NCBI RefSeq assembly: GCF_900103185.1 | Contig: NZ_FNJD01000006.1 | Span: forward strand, 62,001 to 126,000 | Direction of reading: 5' to 3' | DNA from: Sulfitobacter litoralis | Lineage (GTDB): Bacteria > Pseudomonadota > Alphaproteobacteria > Rhodobacterales > Rhodobacteraceae | Length of the DNA: 64,000 nt | Part shown: piece by piece, positions 18,255 to 28,289 of the stretch | Numbering within the stretch: the first letter of the stretch is position 1 | Layout of the letters: each line of letters opens with the position of its first letter | Program-made: the position numbers and the translations under genes | Notes under the pieces: model-generated | The model's database searches: none | What the model saw: only the letters and a program-made list of their open reading frames with translations | Told to the model about the DNA's origin: nothing

Positions 18255-19811
18255 TTATTCTGAGGCCGTCTGGACAGCGGCACCTGCCGCCTCCAGGGCC
18301 GTATCATAGCTATCAACAAGGGCGGCGACCGAGGGGCCGATTATATCGAGCACCAGCGCCGGGTAGACGCCCAACAGCAGGGTCATCACCACCAAGGGGG
18401 CAAAGATCCAGCGTTCACGGCCCGACATATCGGTGATCGTGCGCAGGCTTTCCTTGATCAGGTCACCCATCACCACGCGGCGATACAGCCACAGCGCGTA
18501 ACCCGCCGAAAAGATCACACCCGAAGCAGCAACCGCTGCAACCCAAGTGTTCACCTGGAATGTGCCCATGATCGTCAGGAATTCCCCGACAAAACCCGAT
18601 GTACCCGGCAGACCGACATTTGCCATGGTGAAGAACATGAACACCAGCGCATAGGCAGGCATCCGGTTCACCAGACCGCCATAGGCGTCAATCTCGCGGG
18701 TGTGCATCCGGTCATAGATGACGCCGACGCACAGGAACAGCGCGGCAGAGATAAAGCCGTGGCTGATCATCTGAAAGATTGCACCGTCCAAGCCCTGCTG
18801 GTTGAAGGTAAAGATCCCCATCGTGACAAAGCCCATGTGGGCCACGGAGGAATAGGCGATCAGCTTTTTCATATCCTGCTGCACCAGTGCCACGAGCGAG
18901 GTGTAGACGATCGCAATCGCCGACATCCACAGCACCAGTGGCGCCAACACGTCAGAGCCCACAGGGAACATCGGTACCGAGAAACGCAAGAAGCCGTAGC
19001 CGCCCATCTTAAGCAAGATCGCCGCAAGCACGACAGACCCCGCGGTCGGTGCCTGAACGTGCGCATCTGGCAACCACGTGTGGACCGGCCACATCGGCAT
19101 TTTAACCGCAAAACTGGCAAAGAACGCCAAGAACATCATGGTCTGCAATCCGCCGACCACAGTGATCCCCGCAATCGAGAAGGTGTCGGACGCGAAGGTA
19201 TGCGTCAGAAGACTGACTTCGCAGCCTCCGATGCAAGTCGTGCCCGCATCCGCATACATCATCACCATCGCCACCAGCATCAGGACCGACCCGAGGAAGG
19301 TGTAGAGGAAGAACTTGAACGATGCATAAATACGGTTCGCCCCGCCCCAGATGCCAATAATCAGGAACATCGGGATCAGACCTGCCTCGAAGAACAGGTA
19401 GAAGAGCACGAGATCCAGCGCCATGAACACGCCCAGCATCAACGTCTCGAGAAGCAGGAAGGCGATCATGTATTCCTTGACCCGCGTCTCTACGTTCCAG
19501 CTGGCAGCGATGACCAGCGGCATCATAAACGTGGTCAGCATCACAAACAGGATCGAAATGCCGTCAACGCCCAGACGGTACTGAAGGCCCATCAACCATT
19601 GTGCCTCGTCGACAAACTGGAAGCCGGTGTTGGACGGGTCAAAGTCGAACAGAATGAACAGCGAGATCAGGAACGTGACTGTTGTGGTGATCAGTGCCAG
19701 CCATTTTGCATTGCGCCCCGCCGCGGCGTCTTCGCCCCGCAGGAACACAGCCAGAATAAGCGCCGCAAAGCTGGGCATGAAGGTAATGATGGAAAGCAAG
19801 TGATGATCCAT
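18255..19811 (-). CDS. nuoM: NADH-quinone oxidoreductase subunit M
   Basis: NuoM is an antiporter-like subunit of complex I that takes part in proton pumping. The 518-residue protein has about 14 transmembrane segments. Typical motifs are [18 protein letters not shown] (with the conserved Glu of helix 5), [20 protein letters not shown], and [20 protein letters not shown]. The length is standard (about 510). The start codon overlaps the nuoL stop by one base (TAATG), consistent with coupled translation. Confidence 0.98.
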   Translation of the reverse strand: MDHHLLSIITFMPSFAALILAVFLRGEDAAAGRNAKWLALITTTVTFLISLFILFDFDPSNTGFQFVDEAQWLMGLQYRLGVDGISILFVMLTTFMMPLVIAASWNVETRVKEYMIAFLLLETLMLGVFMALDLVLFYLFFEAGLIPMFLIIGIWGGANRIYASFKFFLYTFLGSVLMLVAMVMMYADAGTTCIGGCEVSLLTHTFASDTFSIAGITVVGGLQTMMFLAFFASFAVKMPMWPVHTWLPDAHVQAPTAGSVVLAAILLKMGGYGFLRFSVPMFPVGSDVLAPLVLWMSAIAIVYTSLVALVQQDMKKLIAYSSVAHMGFVTMGIFTFNQQGLDGAIFQMISHGFISAALFLCVGVIYDRMHTREIDAYGGLVNRMPAYALVFMFFTMANVGLPGTSGFVGEFLTIMGTFQVNTWVAAVAASGVIFSAGYALWLYRRVVMGDLIKESLRTITDMSGRERWIFAPLVVMTLLLGVYPALVLDIIGPSVAALVDSYDTALEAAGAAVQTASE

Positions 19812-21922
19812 TAGTGTGCCCCCCCGCTCATCGTCATCCAGGTCACAAAGACCGCGATGCCGATCACCATGGCGAAGGCGTAGGTAAAGATATAGCCGGA
19901 CTGCGCGCGCCCTGCCAGACGGGTGAGGAACGGAATGATCCCCATGGCGACACCGTTCAGCGAGCCGTCGATCACATTACCGTCCCCGCGCTTCCAGAAG
20001 AAGCGGCCGATGGCCATCGCGGGTTTGACGAAGATGACATTATACAGCTCGTCGAAATACCATTTGTTCAGGAAGAACAGGTACAGCGGGCGTTGGTTGG
20101 CTGCCAGACGGGCCGGCAGGCTCGGGTTCCAAATGTAGAACCACAGCGCCATGACGAGGCCAAAGACCATCGCGATGAACGGGCTGACCTTGACCCATGC
20201 CGGTGCGGCGTGGGCGTCATCCAGTACGTGATTGTCTGGCGCGATGTACAACGCCCCCTCGCCCGGTGCGCCGGCAAAGGCTGGACCGTGATGGCCTGCG
20301 TCTTCACCGTGATCGCCCGCAGCTTGATCGCCAGCATCGGCGTGGTCGTCCTCGGCCCCTTCGACGTGGGTTTCACCACCGGCAGCCATTTCGGCCATCG
20401 GGATACCGTAGAACTCTCCTACATCCTCGGCGTGGCCGAAGAAGCTGTTGTACCACACCATACCGGCAAAGATCGCACCAAGGCTCAGGACGCCAAGCGG
20501 TACCAGCATGACCATCGGGCTTTCATGCGCGTGATCATGGGTATGCTTATCGCCGCGTGCCTTGCCAAAGAAGGTCAGGAACATCAGGCGCCAGCTGTAG
20601 AAGCTTGTCATCGCAGCAGCGATCACCAGCATCCAGAAGCCGTACATAGACCCGCCACCCCAAGCGCTTTCGATAATCGCATCCTTGGACAGGAAACCCG
20701 CGAAACCGAAGTGTGTCAGCGGAATGCCAACACCGGTGATCGCCAGCGTACCAATCATCATCGCCCAGAAGGTATAAGGAATTTTCTTACGCAGTGCGCC
20801 ATAGTTGCGCATGTCCTGTTCGTGGTGCATCGCGTGGATCACCGACCCTGCGCCCAGGAACAACATCGCCTTAAAGAACGCGTGGGTGAACAGGTGGAAC
20901 ATCGCGGCGGAATACATGCCAACGCCAGCGGCCACGAACATATAGCCAAGCTGCGACATGGTCGAATAGGCGATCACGCGTTTAATATCGTTCTGCACCA
21001 AACCGATTGTCGCTGCCACGAATGCTGTGGTGGCCCCAAGGAAGGTGACGAACATCATCGCCTCAGGCGCGACCTCCATCAATGGCGACATACGGCAGAT
21101 CAGGAAGACCCCTGCTGTTACCATCGTCGCCGCGTGGATCAGCGCCGACACGGGTGTCGGGCCTTCCATCGCGTCGGGCAACCAGGTGTGCAGGAACAGC
21201 TGCGCCGATTTACCCATCGCGCCGATAAACAGCAGGATCGCAATCAGGTTCGCGGCGTTCCATTCGGACCACAGAAAGCCCAAAGTGGTTTCGGCCAGAT
21301 CAGGCGTCGCGGCAAAGACATCATCGAACTTGATTGAGTCCGTGAGGTAGAAAAGCGCCATGATCCCCAGTAGAAAGCCAAAGTCGCCCACGCGGTTCAC
21401 CACGAAAGCCTTGATCGCCGCGGCATTCGCCGATGGCTTTTTATAATAAAAGCCAATCAGCAGATATGATGCGACGCCCACGCCTTCCCAGCCAAAGAAC
21501 ATCTGAACCAGATTGTCCGAGGTCACGAGCATCAGCATCGCGAAGGTAAAGAATGACAGGTAAGCAAAGAAGCGGGCACGGTAGGGCTCCGCATCCGAAA
21601 AATTCTCGTCGTGGGCCATGTAGCCAAAGGAATACAGATGCACGAGGCTAGAGACCGTGGTGATCACGATCAACATGATCGCGGTCAGCCGGTCCAGACG
21701 GATCGCCCAGTCGGTCGACAGGCTCCCGCTTTCGATCCAGCGCAGAATCTGGATGTGCTGGGTTTCGCCGTCAAACGATAGAAAGACAATCCAGCTGAGC
21801 AGCGCCGCAAGGAACAGCAGACCCGTTGCCACATACTGACCAGCTTTCTCGCCAATCAGCTTCCAGCCGAAACCACAGATCAATGCACCCACGAGTGGTG
21901 CGAAAAGAATGATCGTTTCCAT
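19811..21922 (-). CDS. nuoL: NADH-quinone oxidoreductase subunit L, with His-rich insert
   Basis: NuoL is the distal proton-pumping subunit carrying the long lateral helix of complex I. The 703-residue protein shows [40 protein letters not shown] and [20 protein letters not shown]. It is about 90 residues longer than E. coli NuoL (613). Extra sequence is found at about residues 457-467 ([10 protein letters not shown]) and at about 516-547, a segment dense in His, Asp, Glu, Gly and Ala (for example [20 protein letters not shown]). These lie in loops between late helices. Such loops could bind metal, but this is inference. The rest of the chain is intact. Confidence 0.98.
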   Translation of the reverse strand: METIILFAPLVGALICGFGWKLIGEKAGQYVATGLLFLAALLSWIVFLSFDGETQHIQILRWIESGSLSTDWAIRLDRLTAIMLIVITTVSSLVHLYSFGYMAHDENFSDAEPYRARFFAYLSFFTFAMLMLVTSDNLVQMFFGWEGVGVASYLLIGFYYKKPSANAAAIKAFVVNRVGDFGFLLGIMALFYLTDSIKFDDVFAATPDLAETTLGFLWSEWNAANLIAILLFIGAMGKSAQLFLHTWLPDAMEGPTPVSALIHAATMVTAGVFLICRMSPLMEVAPEAMMFVTFLGATTAFVAATIGLVQNDIKRVIAYSTMSQLGYMFVAAGVGMYSAAMFHLFTHAFFKAMLFLGAGSVIHAMHHEQDMRNYGALRKKIPYTFWAMMIGTLAITGVGIPLTHFGFAGFLSKDAIIESAWGGGSMYGFWMLVIAAAMTSFYSWRLMFLTFFGKARGDKHTHDHAHESPMVMLVPLGVLSLGAIFAGMVWYNSFFGHAEDVGEFYGIPMAEMAAGGETHVEGAEDDHADAGDQAAGDHGEDAGHHGPAFAGAPGEGALYIAPDNHVLDDAHAAPAWVKVSPFIAMVFGLVMALWFYIWNPSLPARLAANQRPLYLFFLNKWYFDELYNVIFVKPAMAIGRFFWKRGDGNVIDGSLNGVAMGIIPFLTRLAGRAQSGYIFTYAFAMVIGIAVFVTWMTMSGGAH

Positions 21923-21926
21923 GATC

Positions 21927-22232
21927 TTAGCCCTTCATCACGTTGACATCTTCGACCGCGATCGTACCCCGATTGCGGAAGAAGCAGACCAGAATAGCCA
22001 GCCCGATTGCAGCTTCGGCAGCGGCGACGGTCAGGACGAACAGTGTGAACACCTGCCCCACCAGATCACCCAGATAGTAAGAGAAAGCGACAAAGTTGAT
22101 GTTCACCGCCAAGAGCATCAGTTCAATCGACATCAACATGATGATGATGTTCTTGCGGTTCAGGAATAGCCCGAAAATGCCAATGACGAACAGCGTCGCC
22201 GCTACCGTCAGGTAATGTTCAATTCCGATCAT
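21927..22232 (-). CDS. nuoK: NADH-quinone oxidoreductase subunit K
   Basis: NuoK is a three-helix membrane subunit of complex I, homologous to MrpC. The 101-residue product begins [20 protein letters not shown] and contains the conserved [20 protein letters not shown] segment. The Glu in helix 2 and the Glu in [13 protein letters not shown] are conserved for proton transfer. It starts 80 bases after the 23-residue peptide gene and ends 4 bases before nuoL. Confidence 0.98.
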   Translation of the reverse strand: MIGIEHYLTVAATLFVIGIFGLFLNRKNIIIMLMSIELMLLAVNINFVAFSYYLGDLVGQVFTLFVLTVAAAEAAIGLAILVCFFRNRGTIAVEDVNVMKG

Positions 22233-22312
22233 GTCGTCCCTCGGTTCTCTTGCCCTTTTCAGGGGTTCTTTAGTTCTTGCCGCGGAATGTTTCCATCCCG
22301 ATCCCGTCGCAT

Positions 22313-22384
22313 CTAGAAAATGCTGAAGCCGCCTACGACCACAATCAAAACGACGACAAGTACTACAATTGTATTACGTGACAT
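22313..22384 (-). CDS. Putative 23-residue single-helix membrane peptide between nuoJ and nuoK
   Basis: A short frame begins ATG TCA CGT AAT ACA and ends TAG. The predicted peptide is [13 protein letters not shown] followed by [10 protein letters not shown]: a four-residue polar start, then an almost uninterrupted hydrophobic stretch that can span the membrane once. An AAGGA ribosome-binding site lies 8 bases before the ATG, and the gene starts 28 bases after the nuoJ stop on the same strand. Without it, nuoJ and nuoK would be separated by 180 bases, far more than any other nuo gap except near the DUF5333 gene. No named family is recognised. It may be a lineage-specific accessory peptide of complex I. 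This is inference from position, hydropathy and ribosome-binding site. Confidence 0.6.
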   Translation of the reverse strand: MSRNTIVVLVVVLIVVVGGFSIF

Positions 22385-22412
22385 GGAGTATATCCTTGAT
22401 AGGACAGGCCGA

Positions 22413-23015
22413 TTATAGGCCCTGCCCGGGTTTCACATCATTCAGTTTCATTGCCAGTTTCGGATCGCGCATCATCTGGTCGACCACGTTCTGCCGTTTG
22501 ACATCGCCGCGATGGCGCAGCGTCAGTACGATTGCACCGATCATAGCGACCAGCAGGATCAGCCCCGACAGTTGGAACAGCAAAAAGTATTGGTCATACA
22601 GGATCAGACCCAAGGCGGCAGTGTTATGCACCTCGTCGGTGATCACCTGGGTACGCAGCCCTTCGGCGGCAGAGTTCGCATCCCATGCGCCAAACGCCAT
22701 GACAAACTGCATCAAGATGACCAGACCGATCAGCAATGCCAGCGGCATATAGCGCGCCATCTCGGCCTTGAGTTCGGCGAAATCAACGTCCAGCATCATG
22801 ACAACGAACAGGAACAATACCGCGACTGCGCCCACATAGACGATGATCAACAGCATCGCGACAAATTCGGCGTTCAGCAGCACGAAAAGCCCCGCCGCGC
22901 TGAGGAAGGACAGGATCAACCACAGCACCGAATGCACGGGGTTGCGGCTGATCACAGTGAACAGCCCGCCGGCGATCACGCTGATCGCGAAGAGGTAAAA
23001 TGCGAAAACGCTCAT
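22413..23015 (-). CDS. nuoJ: NADH-quinone oxidoreductase subunit J
   Basis: NuoJ is a five-helix membrane subunit near the quinone-linked end of complex I. The 200-residue protein starts [20 protein letters not shown] and has the conserved [20 protein letters not shown] and [20 protein letters not shown] segments. The last contains the pi-bulge helix typical of NuoJ. Its start overlaps the end of the CMD-family gene by 4 bases (ATGA), so this small gene is translationally linked to nuoJ. Confidence 0.98.
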   Translation of the reverse strand: MSVFAFYLFAISVIAGGLFTVISRNPVHSVLWLILSFLSAAGLFVLLNAEFVAMLLIIVYVGAVAVLFLFVVMMLDVDFAELKAEMARYMPLALLIGLVILMQFVMAFGAWDANSAAEGLRTQVITDEVHNTAALGLILYDQYFLLFQLSGLILLVAMIGAIVLTLRHRGDVKRQNVVDQMMRDPKLAMKLNDVKPGQGL

Positions 23016-23413
23016 GCGTCACCTTCCTTGTCATCCAAAACACCCTGCGCAATCTCCATCGCGCGGGTCATGGCGGGGATGCCGGCGAAAACCGCCATCT
23101 GCCCGATCGTCTCTATCACCTGCTGCTTATGCGCACCGGCCTCTACCGCGTGAATTACGGCTTGGCGCAGCGCAATGTCATTCTGGGCACCCTGCATGGT
23201 CAGCCCCGAAATCGTCAGCAACATCCGCGTCTTGGCATCCAACCCGTTGGGGTTCATCGTATTGCCAAAAAACGTTTCCATCATGTCTTTGGGCATCTTG
23301 CCCATCATCGCCTCGAACCCTTTTGGCGAAAACGCGTCCATTGCAGGAAAGCCTTTGGCCATGTCCTGCATTTGGCGCATCATCTCTTCAAAGGGGTTTT
23401 GGCTATCGGTCAT
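23012..23413 (-). CDS. Carboxymuconolactone decarboxylase-family protein inside the nuo operon
   Basis: This 133-residue protein has an N-terminal Met- and Phe-rich part ([30 protein letters not shown]). It is followed by a CMD/AhpD-like helical domain ([19 protein letters not shown], then [20 protein letters not shown]). The redox CxxC pair of AhpD is absent, so a peroxidase role is unlikely; it resembles the gamma-carboxymuconolactone decarboxylase class. It overlaps nuoI upstream and nuoJ downstream by 4 bases each, which ties its translation to complex I subunits. Its job there is unknown. Assembly or stability of the complex is one possibility. Confidence 0.8.
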   Translation of the reverse strand: MTDSQNPFEEMMRQMQDMAKGFPAMDAFSPKGFEAMMGKMPKDMMETFFGNTMNPNGLDAKTRMLLTISGLTMQGAQNDIALRQAVIHAVEAGAHKQQVIETIGQMAVFAGIPAMTRAMEIAQGVLDDKEGDA

Positions 23414-23904
23414 CGGTACGGCGCGTCCAGTTCGAGGTTGCGGGCGATCTCTGCTTCCCAGCGTTCGCCGTTGTCCAGCAGCTTGGCCTTGTCATAGAAC
23501 AGCTCTTCGCGGGTCTCGGTCGAGAATTCGAAATTCGGGCCTTCGACAATTGCGTCAACCGGGCAGGCTTCCTGACAGAAACCGCAATAGATGCATTTGG
23601 TCATGTCGATGTCATAGCGCGTGGTCCGGCGACTGCCGTCTTCGCGTGGCTCAGCATCAATCGTAATTGCCTGCGCCGGACAGACCGCTTCACACAATTT
23701 ACACGCGATGCAACGCTCTTCGCCGTTGGGATAACGACGCAGCGCATGTTCGCCACGGAAACGCGGGCTTAGCGGGCCTTTTTCGTGCGGATAGTTGATC
23801 GTCGCCTTGGGCTTGAACATATACTTAATGCCAAGCTTCAGGCCTTGGTAAAAATCCTGCAGCAGGAAATATTTTACGTGACGGGTATAGTCGGTGTTAG
23901 CCAT
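23410..23904 (-). CDS. nuoI: NADH-quinone oxidoreductase subunit I
   Basis: NuoI carries the two [4Fe-4S] clusters N6a and N6b that lead electrons towards N2. The 164-residue protein has [18 protein letters not shown] and [18 protein letters not shown], each with the full CxxCxxCxxxCP pattern. The N-terminal amphipathic region ([20 protein letters not shown]) anchors it to the membrane. Length equals that of the Paracoccus subunit. It starts one base after the nuoH stop. Confidence 0.98.
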   Translation of the reverse strand: MANTDYTRHVKYFLLQDFYQGLKLGIKYMFKPKATINYPHEKGPLSPRFRGEHALRRYPNGEERCIACKLCEAVCPAQAITIDAEPREDGSRRTTRYDIDMTKCIYCGFCQEACPVDAIVEGPNFEFSTETREELFYDKAKLLDNGERWEAEIARNLELDAPYR

Positions 23905-23905
23905 A

Positions 23906-24946
23906 TCAGCCCCCTACTGTCCAACGGGCATAAATGCCCCAGAACCAATCGAATTTCGCGGCGAAGGAGACGAAGACAACCCAGAACAGGCTGAACGGCA
24001 AGAATACTTTCCATCCCAAACGCATAAGCTGGTCATAGCGGTACCGCGGGGTGATCGCCTTGACCAACGAGAAGAAGAAGAACACCAGCCCCATCTTGGC
24101 GATCATCCAGAAGATACCGTCTGGCAGGCCAGGGATCGGCGACAGCCAGCCGCCAAAGAACATCAGCGAGATCAGCGCGCACATCAGCACCACGGCGACC
24201 AGTTCACCGATCATGAACAGCAAGAAAGGCGTGGAGGAATATTCGACCTGATAGCCAGCAACCAGTTCGGATTCCGCTTCGGGAAGGTCAAACGGTGGGC
24301 GGTTGGTTTCGGCCAGTGCCGAGATGAAGAACAGGATCAGCATCGGGAAGTGCGGCAGCCAGTACCAGTTCAGCAGACCGTAGTCCCCGCTTTGTGACAA
24401 GACGATGTTGCCAAAGTTCATCGAACCGGAGCTGATGACGACGCCGATGATGATCAGACCGATCGACACCTCGTAGGAAATCATCTGCGCCGCAGATCGC
24501 AGTGACCCCAGGAACGGGTATTTGGAGTTTGACGCCCATCCGCCCATGATCACGCCGTAAACTTCTAGCGACGAGACCGCGAAGACATACAAGATCGCCA
24601 CGTTGATGTTCGACAAGACCCAGCCGTCGTTGAACGGGATCACCGCCCAGGCGACCAGCGCCATGACCAAGGTCACCATCGGGGCCATAAAGAACACGGC
24701 GCGGTCAGCACCGGCGGGCACGATCACCTCTTTGACAATGTATTTCGCGAAATCCGCAAAGGATTGCAGCAGACCGTAGATGCCAACAACGTTGGGCCCG
24801 CGGCGCAGCTGGACCGAAGCCCAGATTTTCCGGTCGGCGTACATCAGGAACGCAAGGGCAAGAAGCAGGGGAATCACAACAAGGAAAATCTGGCCAATAA
24901 TCAGCAGGATCGTCCCCAGCGTGGTGTTGAAAAAGAAGTCAGCCAT
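23906..24946 (-). CDS. nuoH: NADH-quinone oxidoreductase subunit H
   Basis: NuoH links the hydrophilic and membrane arms and forms part of the quinone-binding cavity. The 346-residue protein has about eight helices. It shows [20 protein letters not shown], then [20 protein letters not shown] and [20 protein letters not shown], all highly conserved. The acidic residues of the E-channel are present in the last motif. It starts 6 bases after the small lipoprotein gene. Confidence 0.98.
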   Translation of the reverse strand: MADFFFNTTLGTILLIIGQIFLVVIPLLLALAFLMYADRKIWASVQLRRGPNVVGIYGLLQSFADFAKYIVKEVIVPAGADRAVFFMAPMVTLVMALVAWAVIPFNDGWVLSNINVAILYVFAVSSLEVYGVIMGGWASNSKYPFLGSLRSAAQMISYEVSIGLIIIGVVISSGSMNFGNIVLSQSGDYGLLNWYWLPHFPMLILFFISALAETNRPPFDLPEAESELVAGYQVEYSSTPFLLFMIGELVAVVLMCALISLMFFGGWLSPIPGLPDGIFWMIAKMGLVFFFFSLVKAITPRYRYDQLMRLGWKVFLPFSLFWVVFVSFAAKFDWFWGIYARWTVGG

Positions 24947-24952
24947 AGGTCC

Positions 24953-25336
24953 TCACACCGTCGGTATGCCTTTTTCCATGCAGTTCTGCACGGTCACTTC
25001 GGCATCTATTGTCTTCAAGCCCGCAGGCAGGCTCGGCGAGATGGTGTAAACAGCATCTGCGTGCCAGACACCACCCTCGATCTCAACATTTGTACGCACG
25101 TGGCGGGCAAAACCAAAGCCCCGGATCAAAGTATATCGGGCCGCAGCACATTCCGCATATTCCGCTACATTCTCGGATGACCGCGCTTTGGTCATCGCCA
25201 CGTCAAACTGGACAAGATCCCCGTCCAGCAATTTGGTTTCGACACCGCGATATTCAGGAATGAAATCTTCGGCCATGGGCGCTTGCGTTTCGCAGGCGCC
25301 CAGAACCAAAGGCAACATCATTCCCAAAATCCTCAC
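24953..25336 (-). CDS. Small lipoprotein between nuoG and nuoH
   Basis: The 127-residue product has a short signal peptide with the lipobox LVLGAC (Cys at residue 14), so it is predicted to be lipid-anchored in the periplasm. The mature part contains two further Cys residues (in YAECAAARY and VQNCMEKG) that may form a disulfide. No family is recognised with certainty. The start is GTG, overlapping the nuoG stop by 4 bases (GTGA). A periplasmic protein translated with NuoG, which is cytoplasmic, is unusual. Similar short lipoproteins appear at 27872. Confidence 0.75.
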   Translation of the reverse strand: MRILGMMLPLVLGACETQAPMAEDFIPEYRGVETKLLDGDLVQFDVAMTKARSSENVAEYAECAAARYTLIRGFGFARHVRTNVEIEGGVWHADAVYTISPSLPAGLKTIDAEVTVQNCMEKGIPTV

Positions 25337-27348
25337 TCCGCCGCCAGTGGTGTTTCACGGCGGGCTTTGGCGTTGGCCGAAAGCTCTGCCATCAACTGGC
25401 TCGCACGGGCAATCGGGTTGGACAGGTAGAAGTCAGCAATCGCGTGACGGAACGGACTGTCGCCCAAGCTGCCCTGCGCCACCGGCTGCCAGTCGTTTTC
25501 CGCGACCTGATCGATATCCCCCAAATGCGGCACATCAGCGACCAGTGCTTTGCGCAATGCCGCCAGCGAATCGAAGGGCAGTTTCGCATCCAGCTCGGCG
25601 CTGAGCGCACGCAGGATGGCCCAGTTTTCCTTGGCCTGACCAGGGGCAAAACTGGCGCGTGCCGCGAGCTGCGGGCGGCCTTCGGTGTTGACGAACAACC
25701 CACCCTCTTCGGTATAGGCGGCACCGGGCAGGATGATATCGGCACGGTGCGCGCCGCGATCCCCATGCGAGCCTTGATAGATCACGAAGGGGCCAGCAGG
25801 AATGTCGCCTTCGTCCGCACCAAGGTTATAGATCACGTCGGCGGCCAGCACATCATTGATGCCGTTTTCAGCTACGGCCCCTATATCCATCGCGCCCACA
25901 CGGGATGCGGCGGTGTGCAAGACCATAAAGCCAGACTTCGTCGCTTCGGCCAGCGCCATAGCAGCGGCCAGAACCTCTGCCCCGTCTTCACGGGCCAAAG
26001 CGCCCATGCCCACAACGATGACCGAGGATTTCTCGGCGATGTCGGCATGATCCTTTTTCAGCAGTTCGTTCAGCAACGACGGGCTGTCGCCCAGATGGTC
26101 GTAGTCATAGGTCAGATCGACAGCGGAGCCCATCAGGGCGACGTCAGCCCCACGCGTCCAGGCTTTACGGATACGCGCGTTAAGCACCGGTGCTTCCACG
26201 GCGGGGTTTGCGCCGATCAACATGACGGCTTGTGCCGTGTCCAGATCTTCGACCGTGGCGGTTCCGACATAGCCCGACCGGTTGCCCGCAGGCAGCTTCG
26301 CGCCATCGGTACGGCATTCCACAACGCCGCCCTGCCCTTCGATCAGTTGTTTCAATGCATATGTAGCCTCGACCGACGCAAGGTCACCGATCAGACCGGC
26401 AACATTCTTACCCTTCATCGCAGCAGCGGCAGCGGCCAATGCTTCGGGCCAATCAGCTTTGCGCAACTTACCGTTTTCGCGAATATAGGGCGTGTCCAGA
26501 CGCTGACGGCGCAGACCGTCCCAGACGAAACGGGTTTTATCGGAAATCCATTCCTCGTTCACGCCGTCGTGGTTGCGCGGCAAAAAGCGCATGACTTCGC
26601 GGCCTTTGGTATCCACACGGATGTTCGACCCAAGCGCATCCATCACATCAATCGATTCTGTCTTGGACAGTTCCCAAGGCCGTGCGGTGAAGGCGTAGGG
26701 TTTAGAGACCAACGCCCCCACGGGGCACAGGTCAATGATATTACCCTGCAGGTTCGAATCGAGCGTCTGCCCCAGATAGGCTGTAATCTCGGCGTCTTCA
26801 CCACGGCCGGTCTGGCCCATCTGGTGAATGCCCGCGACCTCGGTGGTGAAGCGTACACAACGGGTGCACGAGATGCAGCGCGTCATATGGGTTTCAACCA
26901 GCGGGCCCAAATCCAGATCTTCGGTCGCGCGCTTAGGCTCGCGGTAGCGGCTAAAGTCGACGCCGTACGCCATCGCCTGATCTTGCAAGTCACACTCGCC
27001 GCCCTGATCGCAGATCGGGCAATCCAGCGGGTGGTTGATCAGCAGGAATTCCATCACGCCCTCGCGGGCCTTTTTCACCATGGGCGAATTGGTTTTAACG
27101 ACCGGCGGCTGGCCTTCGGGGCCAGGCCGCAAATCGCGCACCTGCATGGCGCAAGACGCCGCAGGCTTGGGCGGGCCGCCTACGACCTCCACAAGACACA
27201 TCCGGCAGTTACCGGCAATCGACAGACGTTCGTGGTAACAGAAACGCGGAATTTCCACCCCTGCTTCCTCACACGCCTGAATGAGCGTCATCGCCCCTTC
27301 GACTTCGACTTCCTTGCCGTCAATGATGATCTTGCGGGTATCGCTCAT
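25333..27348 (-). CDS. nuoG: NADH-quinone oxidoreductase subunit G
   Basis: NuoG is the largest peripheral subunit and holds three clusters here. The [2Fe-2S] cluster N1b ligands lie in [19 protein letters not shown] with a distal Cys. N5 lies in [16 protein letters not shown] and N4 in [13 protein letters not shown] with the later CPVGAL. The rest is a molybdopterin-oxidoreductase-like domain without cofactor. No N7 motif is seen, and the length of 671 residues matches the Paracoccus type (about 673) rather than E. coli (about 908). It follows the DUF5333 gene upstream with a 4-base gap and is coupled to the lipoprotein gene. Confidence 0.98.
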   Translation of the reverse strand: MSDTRKIIIDGKEVEVEGAMTLIQACEEAGVEIPRFCYHERLSIAGNCRMCLVEVVGGPPKPAASCAMQVRDLRPGPEGQPPVVKTNSPMVKKAREGVMEFLLINHPLDCPICDQGGECDLQDQAMAYGVDFSRYREPKRATEDLDLGPLVETHMTRCISCTRCVRFTTEVAGIHQMGQTGRGEDAEITAYLGQTLDSNLQGNIIDLCPVGALVSKPYAFTARPWELSKTESIDVMDALGSNIRVDTKGREVMRFLPRNHDGVNEEWISDKTRFVWDGLRRQRLDTPYIRENGKLRKADWPEALAAAAAAMKGKNVAGLIGDLASVEATYALKQLIEGQGGVVECRTDGAKLPAGNRSGYVGTATVEDLDTAQAVMLIGANPAVEAPVLNARIRKAWTRGADVALMGSAVDLTYDYDHLGDSPSLLNELLKKDHADIAEKSSVIVVGMGALAREDGAEVLAAAMALAEATKSGFMVLHTAASRVGAMDIGAVAENGINDVLAADVIYNLGADEGDIPAGPFVIYQGSHGDRGAHRADIILPGAAYTEEGGLFVNTEGRPQLAARASFAPGQAKENWAILRALSAELDAKLPFDSLAALRKALVADVPHLGDIDQVAENDWQPVAQGSLGDSPFRHAIADFYLSNPIARASQLMAELSANAKARRETPLAAE

Positions 27349-27352
27349 ATGC

Positions 27353-27754
27353 TTATTTCGCTCTCAGTAACGAACCGATCCGGCTCGATTTTTGGATTTC
27401 TGCACGCCCTAACGCACAATAGCTTTGTGGGTCAGAAGTATCGACCCCCTTCGCCTTTAAATATGCAGCCCCCCGGGCCTTCATGCGCGCCTTTTCAGCA
27501 TCGCTTTTGCGGTAGGCGTCAATTTCGTCCGACGTATAGCCCAAAGATTTGGCCGTGCTTTGCACATTGTTCAGATAGCTAAGCGCGCGCAGCATGCGGG
27601 CCGAGATATCAGGACATTCCTTGCGAATCCGGTCGGCCAGTCCAAGATCAAGCAGCGCATCATCAACAGCCGGTACATCACGCAGCGGCGGTTTTGCGGC
27701 GACAGGGCTGGCCATCAGGGCCACGGTGGTTACGGCGATCAATACGTTACGCAT
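27353..27754 (-). CDS. DUF5333-type exported protein in the nuo operon
   Basis: The 133-residue product has a clear Sec signal peptide ([20 protein letters not shown], cleavage before KPPL). A helical mature domain follows, with [20 protein letters not shown] and [20 protein letters not shown]. Two Cys residues (KECPD and SYCAL) could form a disulfide. I recognise it as the Rhodobacterales DUF5333 family; the function is unknown. ATG at 27754 has a GAGGAGAG ribosome-binding site, so the longer open frame starting at 27799 is unlikely. It precedes nuoG by 4 bases. Its upstream region holds a hairpin and an AT-rich palindrome. Confidence 0.8.
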   Translation of the reverse strand: MRNVLIAVTTVALMASPVAAKPPLRDVPAVDDALLDLGLADRIRKECPDISARMLRALSYLNNVQSTAKSLGYTSDEIDAYRKSDAEKARMKARGAAYLKAKGVDTSDPQSYCALGRAEIQKSSRIGSLLRAK

Positions 27755-27767
27755 CTTACTCTCCTCA

Positions 27768-27831
27768 TGTAGCGGGGCGGACTGCCCCTTGCTACACATG
27801 GGAACTGACCCCGATGTTATTCAATAACATC
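27768..27831 (-). promoter_or_regulatory. Leader hairpin and AT-rich palindrome upstream of the DUF5333 gene
   Basis: GATGTTATT-C-AATAACATC at 27813-27831 is a perfect 9-1-9 inverted repeat, strikingly AT-rich for this window. On the minus strand CTGGCA, a 17-base gap and TGTTAT suggest a weak promoter whose -10 element overlaps the palindrome. Downstream, at 27768-27796, TGTAGC-GGGGC pairs with GCCCC-(TT)-GCTACA to give an 11-base stem just before the ribosome-binding site. Together they could form an internal, regulated promoter for nuoG and downstream genes. The sequence symmetry is seen directly; the function is inference. Confidence 0.4.
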
Positions 27832-27871
27832 CCCAGATCAGCCATTTGCCAGCGGTATGTCGCGCAAACGA

Positions 27872-28198
27872 TCAGGAAGGGCAAGCCCCCTGAAACGTCA
27901 AAGCGTCGTCCACAAGGCGCAAATTCTCGGGCGGGGTGTCCGGCCCCACGACCCATTTAATATCGGAACTGCCATAGTTGGTCACACAATACACCGTCGC
28001 CTCATAGCGCGCGGCTTCGCGGGCACCGGTGATCGACTGCGAGGCATTGCGCACCCGCAGGGTAAAGACATCGCGCTGCCCGTCGACTTTGCTCAGCTTG
28101 GTGCGGAAATATTTACCATCAAAGGCCAGACGGTCTTCGCGGGCGGTACAGCCAGCCAATACCGCAGCCGTTATACAAAATAGAACAATCTGCTTCAT
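27872..28198 (-). CDS. Second small lipoprotein in the nuo operon
   Basis: The 108-residue product starts MKQIVLFCITAAVLAGCTAR, with a good lipobox (VLAGC, Cys at 17). It should therefore be a lipid-anchored periplasmic protein. The mature part (LAFDGKYFRTKLSKVDGQRD, then FTLRVRNASQSI) looks like a compact beta domain with late Cys residues. No named family is certain. The ATG at 28198 is chosen because it gives a classical lipoprotein start; the frame is open upstream. It lies between the MAPEG gene (91-base gap containing a GC-rich stem-loop at 28242-28271) and the DUF5333 gene. Confidence 0.75.
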   Translation of the reverse strand: MKQIVLFCITAAVLAGCTAREDRLAFDGKYFRTKLSKVDGQRDVFTLRVRNASQSITGAREAARYEATVYCVTNYGSSDIKWVVGPDTPPENLRLVDDALTFQGACPS

Positions 28199-28289
28199 CT
28201 TCCCTCGCTCTGCCGGTGTGGCCGGACCCGTCTTTTTTATGCAGCCCCCTGCCGATCGATGGCGGGGGCTGTCGTTCCTCGGTCGCGCC

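Noticed and set aside
25333..27348. Missing N7 cluster and short length of NuoG as an anomaly
   Set aside because: Paracoccus-type NuoG also lacks N7 and has about 670 residues, so this is normal for the lineage.
25444..27582. A 712-codon open frame antisense to nuoG
   Set aside because: It lies opposite a clear NuoG with all iron-sulfur motifs. GC-rich coding DNA often leaves the opposite strand open, and the translation has no recognisable domain.
28242..28271. GC-rich stem-loop CAGCCCCC/GGGGGCTG as a terminator inside the nuo operon
   Set aside because: On the minus strand the stem is followed by CATAAAAAAG, not by a T-run, so it is not a Rho-independent terminator. It may affect mRNA processing, but nothing supports that directly.
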